From contig JAJYPT010000055.1 in the NCBI GenBank assembly GCA_021795135.1, positions 1-10,072 on the forward strand: a DNA stretch of 10,072 bases, in the 5' to 3' direction. A model generated the notes under the pieces. That model ran no database searches and was not told where the DNA came from. It saw only the letters and a list, made by a program, of their open reading frames with translations. Position 1 is the first letter of the stretch, and the number at the start of each line of letters is the position of its first letter. The translations under genes were made by a program, and so were the position numbers. Positions 1-6,664 of the stretch are shown piece after piece. Origin of the DNA: Actinomycetes bacterium (GTDB lineage: Bacteria; Actinomycetota; Acidimicrobiia; Acidimicrobiales; JAJYPT01).

Positions 1-1
1 G

Positions 2-238
2 CCAATTGTTGGAATGACAACAGCTCCAAATGGCGGGGGTTATTGGCTAGTTGCTTCAGATGGTGGAATCTTTAGCTTTGGGGACGCAAAGTTTTATGGA
101 TCTATGGGAGGCCAATATACTTATGGATCAGTAGTAAGTATATCTTCTACCTCAAATAAAGATGGTTATTGGATATCTTCGTCTGGGGGACCTATATTTA
201 GTTTTGGTAATGCTTACAATTATGGATCTATGGGATGA
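2..238 (+). CDS. C-terminal fragment of a GGYWLVASDGG/FSFGD repeat protein
   Basis: This reading frame is open at the left edge, so only the last 78 residues of a larger protein are visible; the ATG at 14 is internal to a repeat and should not be taken as the start. The sequence shows two units with a period of about 42 residues. The first has an IVGM lead-in, then GGYWLVASDGGIFSFGDA and FYGSMGG. The second is degenerate (DGYWISSSGG, IFSFGNA, YGSMG) and ends at the TGA. Such tandem repeats are frequent in Acidimicrobiia, usually in long, probably secreted or surface proteins, and may fold as a beta-propeller-like array; that structure and location are inference, because no signal peptide or catalytic domain is in view. 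It lies 48 bp upstream of selA and in the same frame, separated by two TGA codons. The function is unknown. Confidence 0.8.
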   Translation, partial: PIVGMTTAPNGGGYWLVASDGGIFSFGDAKFYGSMGGQYTYGSVVSISSTSNKDGYWISSSGGPIFSFGNAYNYGSMG

Positions 239-274
239 TTGAAAACAAAATCCAATTATAGATGGGTGTGAATA

Positions 275-280
275 TATAAT
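275..280 (+). promoter_or_regulatory. -10 box (TATAAT) for a leaderless selA transcript
   Basis: A perfect TATAAT lies six bases before the selA ATG at 287, which places the expected transcription start on or beside the A of the start codon. No Shine-Dalgarno sequence precedes the ATG, and an in-frame TGA at 269-271 excludes a more upstream start. No good -35 hexamer is present at 16-18 bp. Leaderless mRNAs are common in Actinobacteria, so this is the simplest reading. Confidence 0.55.
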
Positions 281-286
281 GTTGCA

Positions 287-1537
287 ATGGCACACCCTCC
301 CTCTGTAGATTCTCTAATTAAAGAAATTTCACATGTAGGTTTACCCCACCCAATGTTGGCAGATGCAGTTAGACAAGCTATTTCTAATGAAGATGTAAAT
401 TCATCTTTAGAAATAGCTCAGAATATGGCTAAAGCGCTCTTACAACCTGTAATAAATGCAACTGGAGTTCTCCTTCATACCAATTTAGGTCGAGCGCCAT
501 TATCTTTCAAATACAATGCCAATGGTCCAATTAGGGCAACAAATGTTGAGTATGACCTAATTGAGGGAAAGCGCGGTTCTAGAAGAATTCATGCTGCTTC
601 TTTATTGGCTAAATTATGTGGAGCAGAGTCTGCTCTTGTTGTCAATAATGGAGCTTCGGCTGTCTTGTTAGCATTGATGACTTTAGCTTCTAAAAAACAA
701 GTCATTATAAGCAGAGGAGAGCTAGTAGAAATTGGTGGTGGATTTCGTATTCCAGAGGTATTAGAAACTTCTTCTGCCTATCTCAAAGAAGTAGGCACTA
801 CAAATAAGACTCGTTTGGTTGACTATAAAAAAGCTATTGACAACGATACAGCTCTTTTATTAAAGGTTCATAAATCTAATTATAAAATCATTGGGTTCAC
901 CCAAGAAGTAGGAATTAAAGAACTATCTAGTTTAAATATTCCAATATTGGCAGATCTAGGGTCAGGTTTATTAGATGTAAATACTCCTTGGCTGAAAAAT
1001 GGACCTCCTAAATGGCTCAAAGGAGAACCAGGAGTACGTCAAAGTCTAGAAGATGGGGCTTCTTTGGTTACTTTTTCCACCGATAAGCTTTTAGGTGGAC
1101 CACAAGGAGGAGTTATCGCTGGCAATAAAGACCTCGTAGAGGCTTGTGCCACTCATCCTCTTGCCCGAGCAGTACGGCCAGGCAGTTTAATACTTAGTGC
1201 TTTACAAGAAATTGCCCTACTATACCTAAACAAACAAGCAAATTTGATTCCTTTTTGGCAAATGTCTACTTTAGAAATAGATGAGTTAGAACAAAGAGCT
1301 AAAAATATAGGCATAGGTAAAATACTAGAATGTTCTTCTACTCCTGGAGGAGGTTCTGGACCAGGGATGGAGATACCTTCCATAGGGATTGCTATAGAAG
1401 GAAACCACCTATCAAAACTGCGCCAATGCCAACCTCCTATAATTGCAAGGGTAAAAGACGGCTGGACAGTAGCAGATCTAAGAACAGTAGACCCACAAGA
1501 TGATCTTATCTTAGAAAATGCATTAAAAAATTGTTAG
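287..1537 (+). CDS. selA: L-seryl-tRNA(Sec) selenium transferase (selenocysteine synthase)
   Basis: SelA is a cytoplasmic PLP enzyme that converts seryl-tRNA(Sec) into selenocysteyl-tRNA(Sec), using selenophosphate made by SelD. The 416-residue protein shows the family features in order: an N-terminal PSVDSLI segment, a tRNA-binding helical region, the NATGVLLHTNLGRAPLS block (about residues 57-71), VVNNGASAVLLAL, the RGELVEIGG block, and the PLP-lysine motif FSTDKLLGGPQGG with Lys267. The C-terminal part has GGGSGPGMEIPS and PPIIARVKDGWTVADLRTV. It is somewhat shorter than the roughly 460-residue Escherichia coli enzyme but no catalytic block is missing. The ATG at 287 is the first start after an in-frame TGA and sits just behind TATAAT, so translation is probably leaderless. 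It forms an operon with selB, 16 bp downstream. The tRNA(Sec) gene and selD are not in the window. Confidence 0.95.
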   Translation: MAHPPSVDSLIKEISHVGLPHPMLADAVRQAISNEDVNSSLEIAQNMAKALLQPVINATGVLLHTNLGRAPLSFKYNANGPIRATNVEYDLIEGKRGSRRIHAASLLAKLCGAESALVVNNGASAVLLALMTLASKKQVIISRGELVEIGGGFRIPEVLETSSAYLKEVGTTNKTRLVDYKKAIDNDTALLLKVHKSNYKIIGFTQEVGIKELSSLNIPILADLGSGLLDVNTPWLKNGPPKWLKGEPGVRQSLEDGASLVTFSTDKLLGGPQGGVIAGNKDLVEACATHPLARAVRPGSLILSALQEIALLYLNKQANLIPFWQMSTLEIDELEQRAKNIGIGKILECSSTPGGGSGPGMEIPSIGIAIEGNHLSKLRQCQPPIIARVKDGWTVADLRTVDPQDDLILENALKNC

Positions 1538-1553
1538 GGGAAGGATTTAAAAA

Positions 1554-3317
1554 ATGGCGGTAGTAGCGACCGCTGGTCATGTAGACCATGGCAAATCTAC
1601 TTTAGTTCGAGCTTTAACAGGTATCGATCCTGATCGCTTTGCAGAAGAAAAAGCACGAGGTCTAACCATAGATATAGGTTTTGCCTCTACAACTTTACCT
1701 TCTGGATCTAGTCTGTCTTTAGTAGATGTACCTGGACATATAAAATTCATTAAAAATATGTTAGCTGGGGTAGGCGCTGTGGATGCTTGCCTTTTTGTAG
1801 TGGCTGCCAATGAAGGATGGAAGCCTCAAAGTGAAGAACACTTACGTATTTTAGAAATACTTGGTATAACCAAAGGAGTAGTTGCACTAACTAAAATTGG
1901 TCTAGCAGATCCAGAATTGTTAGAAATAGCAAAAGTTGAATTAGAAGACCATCTCCAAGGTAGCTTTTTAGAACATAGTGAGCTAGTAGAAGTAGATGCT
2001 TTATCTGGATATGGAATCGACCAACTACGCAAATCTTTAGACTCAATGTTATCTTCAATTCAACCAAGACCAAACCAAGCTAGACCAAGGCTTTGGATCG
2101 ATCGTTGTTTTATTTCCAAAGGTGCAGGAACTATTGTAACTGGAACCCTAATTGGGGGTAAATTAGCCCAAGATGATGAAGTTTTAGTTGTCTCAAGTGC
2201 TAAAGGTAGTAAAAATAAGCCAAATACAATCAAGACAAAAATAAGAGGATTACAAAATCACAATCAAAGATCTTTTGAAATTGAACCCGCTAAAAGAGCA
2301 GCTGTAAATCTAAGCGGTATTTCCCATGAAAATATATCTCGAGGAGATGCCCTAATAAAGCCAGAACAATGGGAATTAAATTCGACTTTTGACTGTTCTT
2401 TGAAGGTTTTGAAATCTATTAATCATAAGGTCAATGAAAAAGGGGCTTATTCTGTCTATATTGGATCAGGAGAACATAGTACTAAGCTAAAAGTTATTGG
2501 TTCAAAATACTTAGAACCTGGCCAAAATGGATTGATCAGACTTTATCTCTCCACTTGTTTACCTTTGTTACCTGGGGACCGTTATGTACTTAGAGAGTCA
2601 GGAAGAGGGGAAACCATAGGCGGAGGAGAGATATTAGATATAAGCCCTATATTGAGCTTAAATAAGGCTCAGCCAGATAAAGATCCCGAGCGCATAATTA
2701 AAGAAAGAGGATGGATTACAGCCCCTCATTTAGAAAAGCTTAGTGGAATCAAGCGTTTACCCCAAATTGGAGGAACATGGTTGGTTAGTCAAGATGCTTT
2801 GAATTCAACCATGCAATCTATAAATGAAAAAGTAAAAAACAGTGATTCTTTGGGTTTAGACATTGCTTTACTAAACCCACAAGAAAAAGCTGTTTTAGAG
2901 CTTATGGAAGATCTTATTGTAGAAAATGGACGCGTAATAGAAAAAAAATCAGTTTCTATTACCGAAAAACTTTCTCATCATGTCTTTATCAAAGAATTAG
3001 AAAAATCCCTTTTCATGCCTCCATCTCCTCAACAATTGTCAGTAGATAGAGCTGAACTTAGACAAATGGTCAAACTAGGACTTGTAATAGAACAAGATGG
3101 TCTATATTTTTCTCCAATAGCTGTTGAACAAGCTTGCCAAAATATAATTGAGCTATTAAAAGAAAATCCTTTAGGCGTTACTGTGTCTCAAATAAGACAA
3201 AAACTTGGAACTTCTCGGAAATTTTTATTTCCATTACTGATCTATCTAGATTCCAATGGGTTTACCAAAAGAAGACAAGACCTGAGAATAGCAGGACCAC
3301 GTTTGAAAATAAATTAA
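1554..3317 (+). CDS. selB: Selenocysteine-specific elongation factor SelB
   Basis: SelB is a GTPase that brings selenocysteyl-tRNA(Sec) to in-frame UGA codons by binding a SECIS hairpin in the mRNA. The 587-residue protein has G1 GHVDHGKS (residues 8-15), the switch I segment RGLTIDIGF (36-43) and G3 DVPGH (58-62). These are followed by EF-Tu-like domains 2 and 3 (SKGAGTIVTGTL; LLPGDRYVLRESGRGETIGGGEI) and a C-terminal winged-helix region. The last winged helix (GVTVSQIRQKLGTSRKFLFPLL, then DSNGFTKRRQDLRIAGP) matches the SECIS-binding part of the family. G4 reads TKIG (113-116) rather than NKxD or TKxD, so the usual guanine-recognising Asp is a Gly. A clear Shine-Dalgarno sequence GAAGGA (1540-1545) lies 8 bases before the ATG, in contrast to selA. 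Transcription ends at the shared hairpin immediately downstream. Confidence 0.95.
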   Translation: MAVVATAGHVDHGKSTLVRALTGIDPDRFAEEKARGLTIDIGFASTTLPSGSSLSLVDVPGHIKFIKNMLAGVGAVDACLFVVAANEGWKPQSEEHLRILEILGITKGVVALTKIGLADPELLEIAKVELEDHLQGSFLEHSELVEVDALSGYGIDQLRKSLDSMLSSIQPRPNQARPRLWIDRCFISKGAGTIVTGTLIGGKLAQDDEVLVVSSAKGSKNKPNTIKTKIRGLQNHNQRSFEIEPAKRAAVNLSGISHENISRGDALIKPEQWELNSTFDCSLKVLKSINHKVNEKGAYSVYIGSGEHSTKLKVIGSKYLEPGQNGLIRLYLSTCLPLLPGDRYVLRESGRGETIGGGEILDISPILSLNKAQPDKDPERIIKERGWITAPHLEKLSGIKRLPQIGGTWLVSQDALNSTMQSINEKVKNSDSLGLDIALLNPQEKAVLELMEDLIVENGRVIEKKSVSITEKLSHHVFIKELEKSLFMPPSPQQLSVDRAELRQMVKLGLVIEQDGLYFSPIAVEQACQNIIELLKENPLGVTVSQIRQKLGTSRKFLFPLLIYLDSNGFTKRRQDLRIAGPRLKIN

Positions 3318-3324
3318 AAAATCA

Positions 3325-3369
3325 AATATTGATCCTGATCTAATTAGGGTTTATATCAGGATCAATATT
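3325..3369. terminator. Bidirectional intrinsic terminator between selB and the hydrolase gene
   Basis: The arms 3325-3339 and 3355-3369 form a perfect 15-bp inverted repeat around a 15-base loop. On the plus strand the stem is followed by ATTTTT (3370-3375). On the minus strand it is followed by a T-run, the complement of the A-run at 3316-3321. It therefore fits termination from both sides: selB from the left and the hydrolase gene from the right. The hydrolase stop codon lies in the loop and its last codons form the right arm. Confidence 0.85.
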
Positions 3370-4197
3370 ATTTTTCTCTGCTACTTCTAATACGTTAGTT
3401 AAAATTTCAGTAAATGCTTCTGGTTCAGTGAATAACCAGGAGTGTCCTCCTGGTAGAACTTCCCCAGTAGCCCCTAATGCTTTGCATAGAGCCTGCGAAT
3501 CTACCTGCGGTATAATCTTATCCTTATCTCCCCATAGAACCACTACAGGCAACCTACGACGTTTCAACTCATCTAATTCTTTGTATAGCTCTACCTTATG
3601 GGCCATGGTTGCTACCTTCCAAAGCGCTTTTGGATTAAACAAAAAATTAGGAAGAGCATCTGTTACAACCGTTGGTATGATGTGGCTGATTCCAGGCAAA
3701 GAGTCTATAGGAAAACGAAAAGCTAGTTCTAAAAAAGATTTCTCAGCTAAAGATTTTCCCTTAAAATCTTTAGCTGGTGTTCCTACTGAATTTACTAAAA
3801 CTAAAGAACGAACTTTTTCAGGAAAATCATGAGCAAACTGTATGCCCACCCCTCCACCAAAAGAATGTCCTACTACTGCAACTGGTTCATTTGGATGAAC
3901 TACATCCAAAAAATCTGCCAGCCAATTGGCATATCCAGATAAAGAAACAGCAGAAGAGTCTAAGCTAGAAGTACCGCCAAAGCCGGGAAACCCAGGAGCA
4001 TAGACGCGCCAGTTTTGGGCTACAAGACGTCTCAAAATACCTTTATAGGAACGACCTCCTAAAGCCCATCCATGGAGTAAGACAACCGCTCTGCCTTTTC
4101 CAGCTGATCCATAATAAGCTCCTTTACCCTGTACGACAATTCGGCGCCAATGAAGCTGATTAATTTTATCAGCTTCTTTGGATCCTCCTAGCGACAA
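3340..4197 (-). CDS. Alpha/beta-fold hydrolase, probable esterase/lipase-like enzyme
   Basis: This 285-residue protein is a classic single-domain alpha/beta hydrolase. It has the oxyanion-hole motif HGWALGG (42-48), GFPGFG after strand 4, the nucleophile elbow GHSFGG with Ser112, a cap region (about 140-205), the acid in GDKD (Asp226) and the catalytic His in GGHSW (His252). The triad is complete, so it should be active, but the fold serves esterases, lipases, epoxide hydrolases and C-C hydrolases, and the substrate cannot be read from the sequence. There is no signal peptide, so it is probably cytoplasmic. The proposed start is TTG at 4197, overlapping the whiB stop by 10 bases. The only strong Shine-Dalgarno sequence, AGGAGG (4189-4184), lies after that TTG and no ATG, GTG or TTG follows it at a usable distance, so the start is uncertain and coupling to whiB is likely. 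It ends inside the shared terminator. Confidence 0.88.
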   Translation of the reverse strand: MSLGGSKEADKINQLHWRRIVVQGKGAYYGSAGKGRAVVLLHGWALGGRSYKGILRRLVAQNWRVYAPGFPGFGGTSSLDSSAVSLSGYANWLADFLDVVHPNEPVAVVGHSFGGGVGIQFAHDFPEKVRSLVLVNSVGTPAKDFKGKSLAEKSFLELAFRFPIDSLPGISHIIPTVVTDALPNFLFNPKALWKVATMAHKVELYKELDELKRRRLPVVVLWGDKDKIIPQVDSQALCKALGATGEVLPGGHSWLFTEPEAFTEILTNVLEVAEKNNIDPDINPN

Positions 4198-4469
4198 TCT
4201 TCTAATAAAGCTTTACGCTCTTCTAGCAAAGCCTTGCGCTCCGATTCGTTCAATCCTCCCCATATTCCGTGGACTTCACCTGTCCGTAAAGACAGATTCA
4301 AACATTGTTCTCTCACCAAGCAAGAACCACAAATAGCTTTGGCTCTTGCCTCTCGTCTACGTCTTTGTGCCTTGGGCTCAAAAGTTAATGGAGGAAAGAA
4401 AACAGAAGCCTGGGGACCTCGGCAAGAAGCCTTGTCTTGCCAAGACTCTAAGCTAACTTGTAATGACAT
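4188..4469 (-). CDS. whiB: WhiB-family (Wbl) iron-sulfur transcriptional regulator
   Basis: Wbl proteins bind a 4Fe-4S cluster that senses O2, NO or redox state, and they usually act on transcription by binding the primary sigma factor. The 93-residue protein has the four cluster ligands Cys16, Cys47, Cys50 and Cys56 (C-x2-C-x5-C after the first), the GIWGG turn (68-72), and a basic run RRRREARAK in the middle. I place the start at the ATG at 4469 because GAGGGAGG lies four bases before it. The ATG at 4493 would overlap the -10 box of the predicted promoter and has no ribosome binding site. It heads a unit with the alpha/beta-hydrolase gene and is divergent from the ATPase pair, the same arrangement I recall for Mycobacterium tuberculosis whiB4 (Rv3681c) beside Rv3680-Rv3679. 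The C-terminus ends in a duplicated KALLE(E/D) unit. Specific identity with WhiB4 is inference from synteny. Confidence 0.93.
   Translation of the reverse strand: MSLQVSLESWQDKASCRGPQASVFFPPLTFEPKAQRRRREARAKAICGSCLVREQCLNLSLRTGEVHGIWGGLNESERKALLEERKALLEDCR
4194..4235 (-). repeat. 21-bp in-frame tandem duplication at the 3' end of whiB
   Basis: Two adjacent 21-base units, 4235-4215 and 4214-4194 on the minus strand, encode KALLEER and KALLEDC and match at 16 of 21 bases. The second copy contains the TTG at 4197 proposed as the start of the following hydrolase gene. Confidence 0.65.
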
Positions 4470-4488
4470 TTCGCCTCCCTCTTTAATC

Positions 4489-4517
4489 ACCATATCTCGT
4501 TAAAAACTTCAACTCAA
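4489..4517 (-). promoter_or_regulatory. Predicted sigma-70-type promoter for whiB
   Basis: On the minus strand TTGAGT (4517-4512) and TATGGT (4494-4489) are separated by exactly 17 bases, a good fit to a primary sigma promoter. The predicted transcription start, about seven bases beyond the -10 box, gives a very short leader carrying the GAGGGAGG ribosome binding site for the ATG at 4469. Confidence 0.5.
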
Positions 4518-4539
4518 GAATAAACTCGACTACTAAAGC

Positions 4540-4574
4540 TTTTGGTAAATGGGAAGATAGTTATAATGTATAAA
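4540..4574 (+). promoter_or_regulatory. Predicted promoter for the ATPase pair
   Basis: TATAAT at 4562-4567 is a perfect -10 box, with a weak TTTTGG (4540-4545) 16 bases upstream; TATAAA at 4569-4574 is an alternative -10. The 118-bp gap to whiB (4470-4587) thus carries back-to-back promoters. The predicted leader is only about 7-14 bases long, with just a GGA before the ATG. Confidence 0.4.
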
Positions 4575-4587
4575 AATTTTGGAACTC

Positions 4588-5556
4588 ATGGAACCAATTA
4601 ACTTTCTAACCAAATCCCGTGTACTTATAATAGCCGGAAAAGGTGGCGTAGGAAAAACCACCATAACTGCAGCTATATCTCACATGGCAGCTAAGTTGAA
4701 CCTTAAATCTTTAATAATTGAAATTGAAGGAAAAACAACTCTTCCTACTTTCTTTGAAAAAGATATAGAACTTTCTTACAAAGATCAACAATTAGAGCAT
4801 TCTTTAGGTTCAAAAAATACTGGAGAAGTACTTGGACGTACTCTCACCCCTGACGAAGCAATGATGGAATATTTAAAATCTCATGGTTTTGGGTCTCTTT
4901 CAAAACGTTTTGCTTCTTCAGGAGCCATGGAAGTTATAGCAACAGCTGCTCCTGGTATAAAAGATATACTCATTTTAGGAAAAATAAAACAGCTAGAACG
5001 CAGTAATGACTATGATTTAATCATAGTCGATGCTCCAGCTGCTGGTCACGCCCTAACTTTTTTGACTAGTGCTTCAGGATTTTTAGATGCAATACAAGTA
5101 GGTCCAATCAAAGTACAAGCTTCTGATGTTGCAGAGTTACTAAAAGATCCAACTCGATCACAAATAATTCTAGTAACTTTGCCAGAAGAAACCCCTGTTA
5201 GTGAAACTATTGAAACTTCTATAAAGATGGAGCAAGAAATAGGTATGAGTTTAGGACCTATAATAGTCAATGGTATATATAACTCAATTGATTATTTGGA
5301 TCAAGATCCTCTAGCTTTGGCAAAAAAGGCAAACATAGAACTATCTTCTTATGAAGCTGAAAAACTAGCTTCTGCGGCTCAGTTTAGATTCCAACGTCAA
5401 CTTCTCCAAAAAGAACAAGTTGATAGAATAACTGAAAAAATAAATCTAGATCTTATCAAGTTGCCCTTTTTATTTACACCTCAAATTGGGTTAAAAGAAT
5501 TAGATATATTATCCGAATCTTTCATTCAAGCTATTTTAAATTTGGAGTCTAAATAA
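4588..5556 (+). CDS. ArsA/GET3-like P-loop ATPase, first subunit of the actinobacterial pair (Rv3679-like)
   Basis: This 322-residue protein belongs to the SIMIBI-class ArsA/GET3 ATPases. It has the deviant Walker A GKGGVGKTT (residues 17-25) with the signature Lys18, the IEIEGKTTLP segment in place of the DPAH motif of classical ArsA, and a switch II-like VDAPAAGHALTFL. I see no arsenite-binding cysteines and no CxxC zinc motif of eukaryotic Get3, so arsenite export is unlikely despite common database names. Mycobacterial homologues (Rv3679 with Rv3680) are, from memory, a heteromeric Get3-like ATPase next to whiB4; a role in handling proteins or redox stress here is inference. I prefer the ATG at 4588; a TTG at 4579 would add three residues. 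It is divergent from whiB and followed after 4 bp by its partner, so the two are very likely cotranslated. Confidence 0.9.
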   Translation: MEPINFLTKSRVLIIAGKGGVGKTTITAAISHMAAKLNLKSLIIEIEGKTTLPTFFEKDIELSYKDQQLEHSLGSKNTGEVLGRTLTPDEAMMEYLKSHGFGSLSKRFASSGAMEVIATAAPGIKDILILGKIKQLERSNDYDLIIVDAPAAGHALTFLTSASGFLDAIQVGPIKVQASDVAELLKDPTRSQIILVTLPEETPVSETIETSIKMEQEIGMSLGPIIVNGIYNSIDYLDQDPLALAKKANIELSSYEAEKLASAAQFRFQRQLLQKEQVDRITEKINLDLIKLPFLFTPQIGLKELDILSESFIQAILNLESK

Positions 5557-5560
5557 TCTC

Positions 5561-6664
5561 ATGGATAGCCTCGTTTCTTTATTAGAAAATTCCTCAACTA
5601 TTATTTGCGTAGGTTCAGGAGGCGTAGGAAAGACAACAACAGCAGCAGCTATGGGGCTCAAAGCTGCTCAACTTAATAAAAAAGCTTGTGTTGTCACTAT
5701 TGACCCTGCCAAACGACTTGCTAATGCTTTGGGCATTGAGAACCTAGATAATGAGCCTAAACAAATCATGGGAAATTGGTCTGGGGAACTTTGGGCTTTG
5801 ATGCTAGACACCAAGACAACTTTTGACTCTGTTGTACAAAAATATTCAACTAGTTCTGACCAAAGTGAAAGTATTTTCAATAATCGTTTTTATAAAAACT
5901 TGTCTCAAGCCTTATCTGGAACTCAAGAATATATGGCAGCAGAAAAATTATACGAACTTCAAGAAGATGGAAAATTCGATATTGTAATTGTAGATACTCC
6001 TCCTACCCGCAATGCTCTGGATTTCATAAATGCCCCACGTCAACTTGTTAGATTGTTAGATAATAAAGTTTTTAGAGTAGTCATGCTACCTACAAAAGCA
6101 TATTTAAAACTTATAAGCTCTGCTACTCAAACCTTTTTAAAATCTATTTCTAAAGTGGTAGGGTCTGAAGTTGTAACTGATGCCATTACCTTTTTCCAAG
6201 CCTTTGAAGGCATGGAAAAAGGTTTCAAAGAACGAGCTGAAAAAGTAAGTTCTTTGTTATCAGATAGTCATACTTCATTCATACTAGTAACTTCTCCTCG
6301 AACAGATTCCATAGATGAAGCTCTTTTTTTCACTTCTAAATTATCTGAAATCTCAATAAATGCTGATGCTTTAATAATAAATAGGCTTCATTCTAACTTT
6401 TTCCCCATTCAAAATAAATCGGGTTCTGTTGGTAAAGACCAGAAAAAATTTGAAAATATTACACCAAGCCAAGCTAAAAAAATACTAGATGGCTTCAAAG
6501 AAAATCTTTCCCAACTAGAAAAAGTAAGCGAAAAAGAACAGCAAGCTATCAAACCTCTGCTGCAAAAAATTGCCCCTGCTCCAACTGTGCAAGTACCTCT
6601 TATAAGCCAAGATATTCATGATATAGAAGGCTTGGAATTTATAGCTAAATTTATCTTTGACTAA
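5561..6664 (+). CDS. ArsA/GET3-like P-loop ATPase, second subunit of the pair (Rv3680-like)
   Basis: This 367-residue protein is a paralogue of the upstream gene. Its P-loop is GSGGVGKTT (residues 18-26): the Walker A lysine Lys24 is kept, but the signature lysine of deviant Walker A motifs is Ser19. It keeps the classical TIDPAKRLANALG loop, and the switch II-like segment is VDTPPTRNALDFI, followed by APRQLVRLLDNKVFRVVM. The C-terminal third is rich in Lys and Glu and probably helical, and may carry the client-binding or dimer surface. The complementary P-loops of the two subunits suggest an obligate, unequal heterodimer; this is inference. The ATG is 4 bp after the upstream stop, with GGAG only at a 13-base distance, consistent with translational coupling. 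There is no membrane segment. The following 254 bp are non-coding. Confidence 0.9.
   Translation: MDSLVSLLENSSTIICVGSGGVGKTTTAAAMGLKAAQLNKKACVVTIDPAKRLANALGIENLDNEPKQIMGNWSGELWALMLDTKTTFDSVVQKYSTSSDQSESIFNNRFYKNLSQALSGTQEYMAAEKLYELQEDGKFDIVIVDTPPTRNALDFINAPRQLVRLLDNKVFRVVMLPTKAYLKLISSATQTFLKSISKVVGSEVVTDAITFFQAFEGMEKGFKERAEKVSSLLSDSHTSFILVTSPRTDSIDEALFFTSKLSEISINADALIINRLHSNFFPIQNKSGSVGKDQKKFENITPSQAKKILDGFKENLSQLEKVSEKEQQAIKPLLQKIAPAPTVQVPLISQDIHDIEGLEFIAKFIFD

Noticed and set aside
236..286. Possible UGA (selenocysteine) read-through from the repeat protein into selA, which is in the same frame
   Set aside because: Two TGA codons (236 and 269) intervene, there is no evident SECIS hairpin directly after the first, and the repeat unit ends naturally there; a TATAAT promoter box also lies between them.
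3428..3832. Plus-strand open frame opposite the alpha/beta-hydrolase gene
   Set aside because: The minus-strand frame carries the complete Ser-Asp-His triad; the plus-strand product resembles no family and is a shadow.
4234..4503. Plus-strand open frame opposite whiB
   Set aside because: It is the antisense shadow of the four-cysteine WhiB frame, has no recognisable domain, and whiB has its own promoter and ribosome binding site.
4588..6664. Arsenite efflux ATPase (ArsA) function for the pair
   Set aside because: The arsenite-binding cysteines are not seen, there is no arsB, arsR or arsD nearby, and the neighbourhood matches the mycobacterial Get3-like pair.
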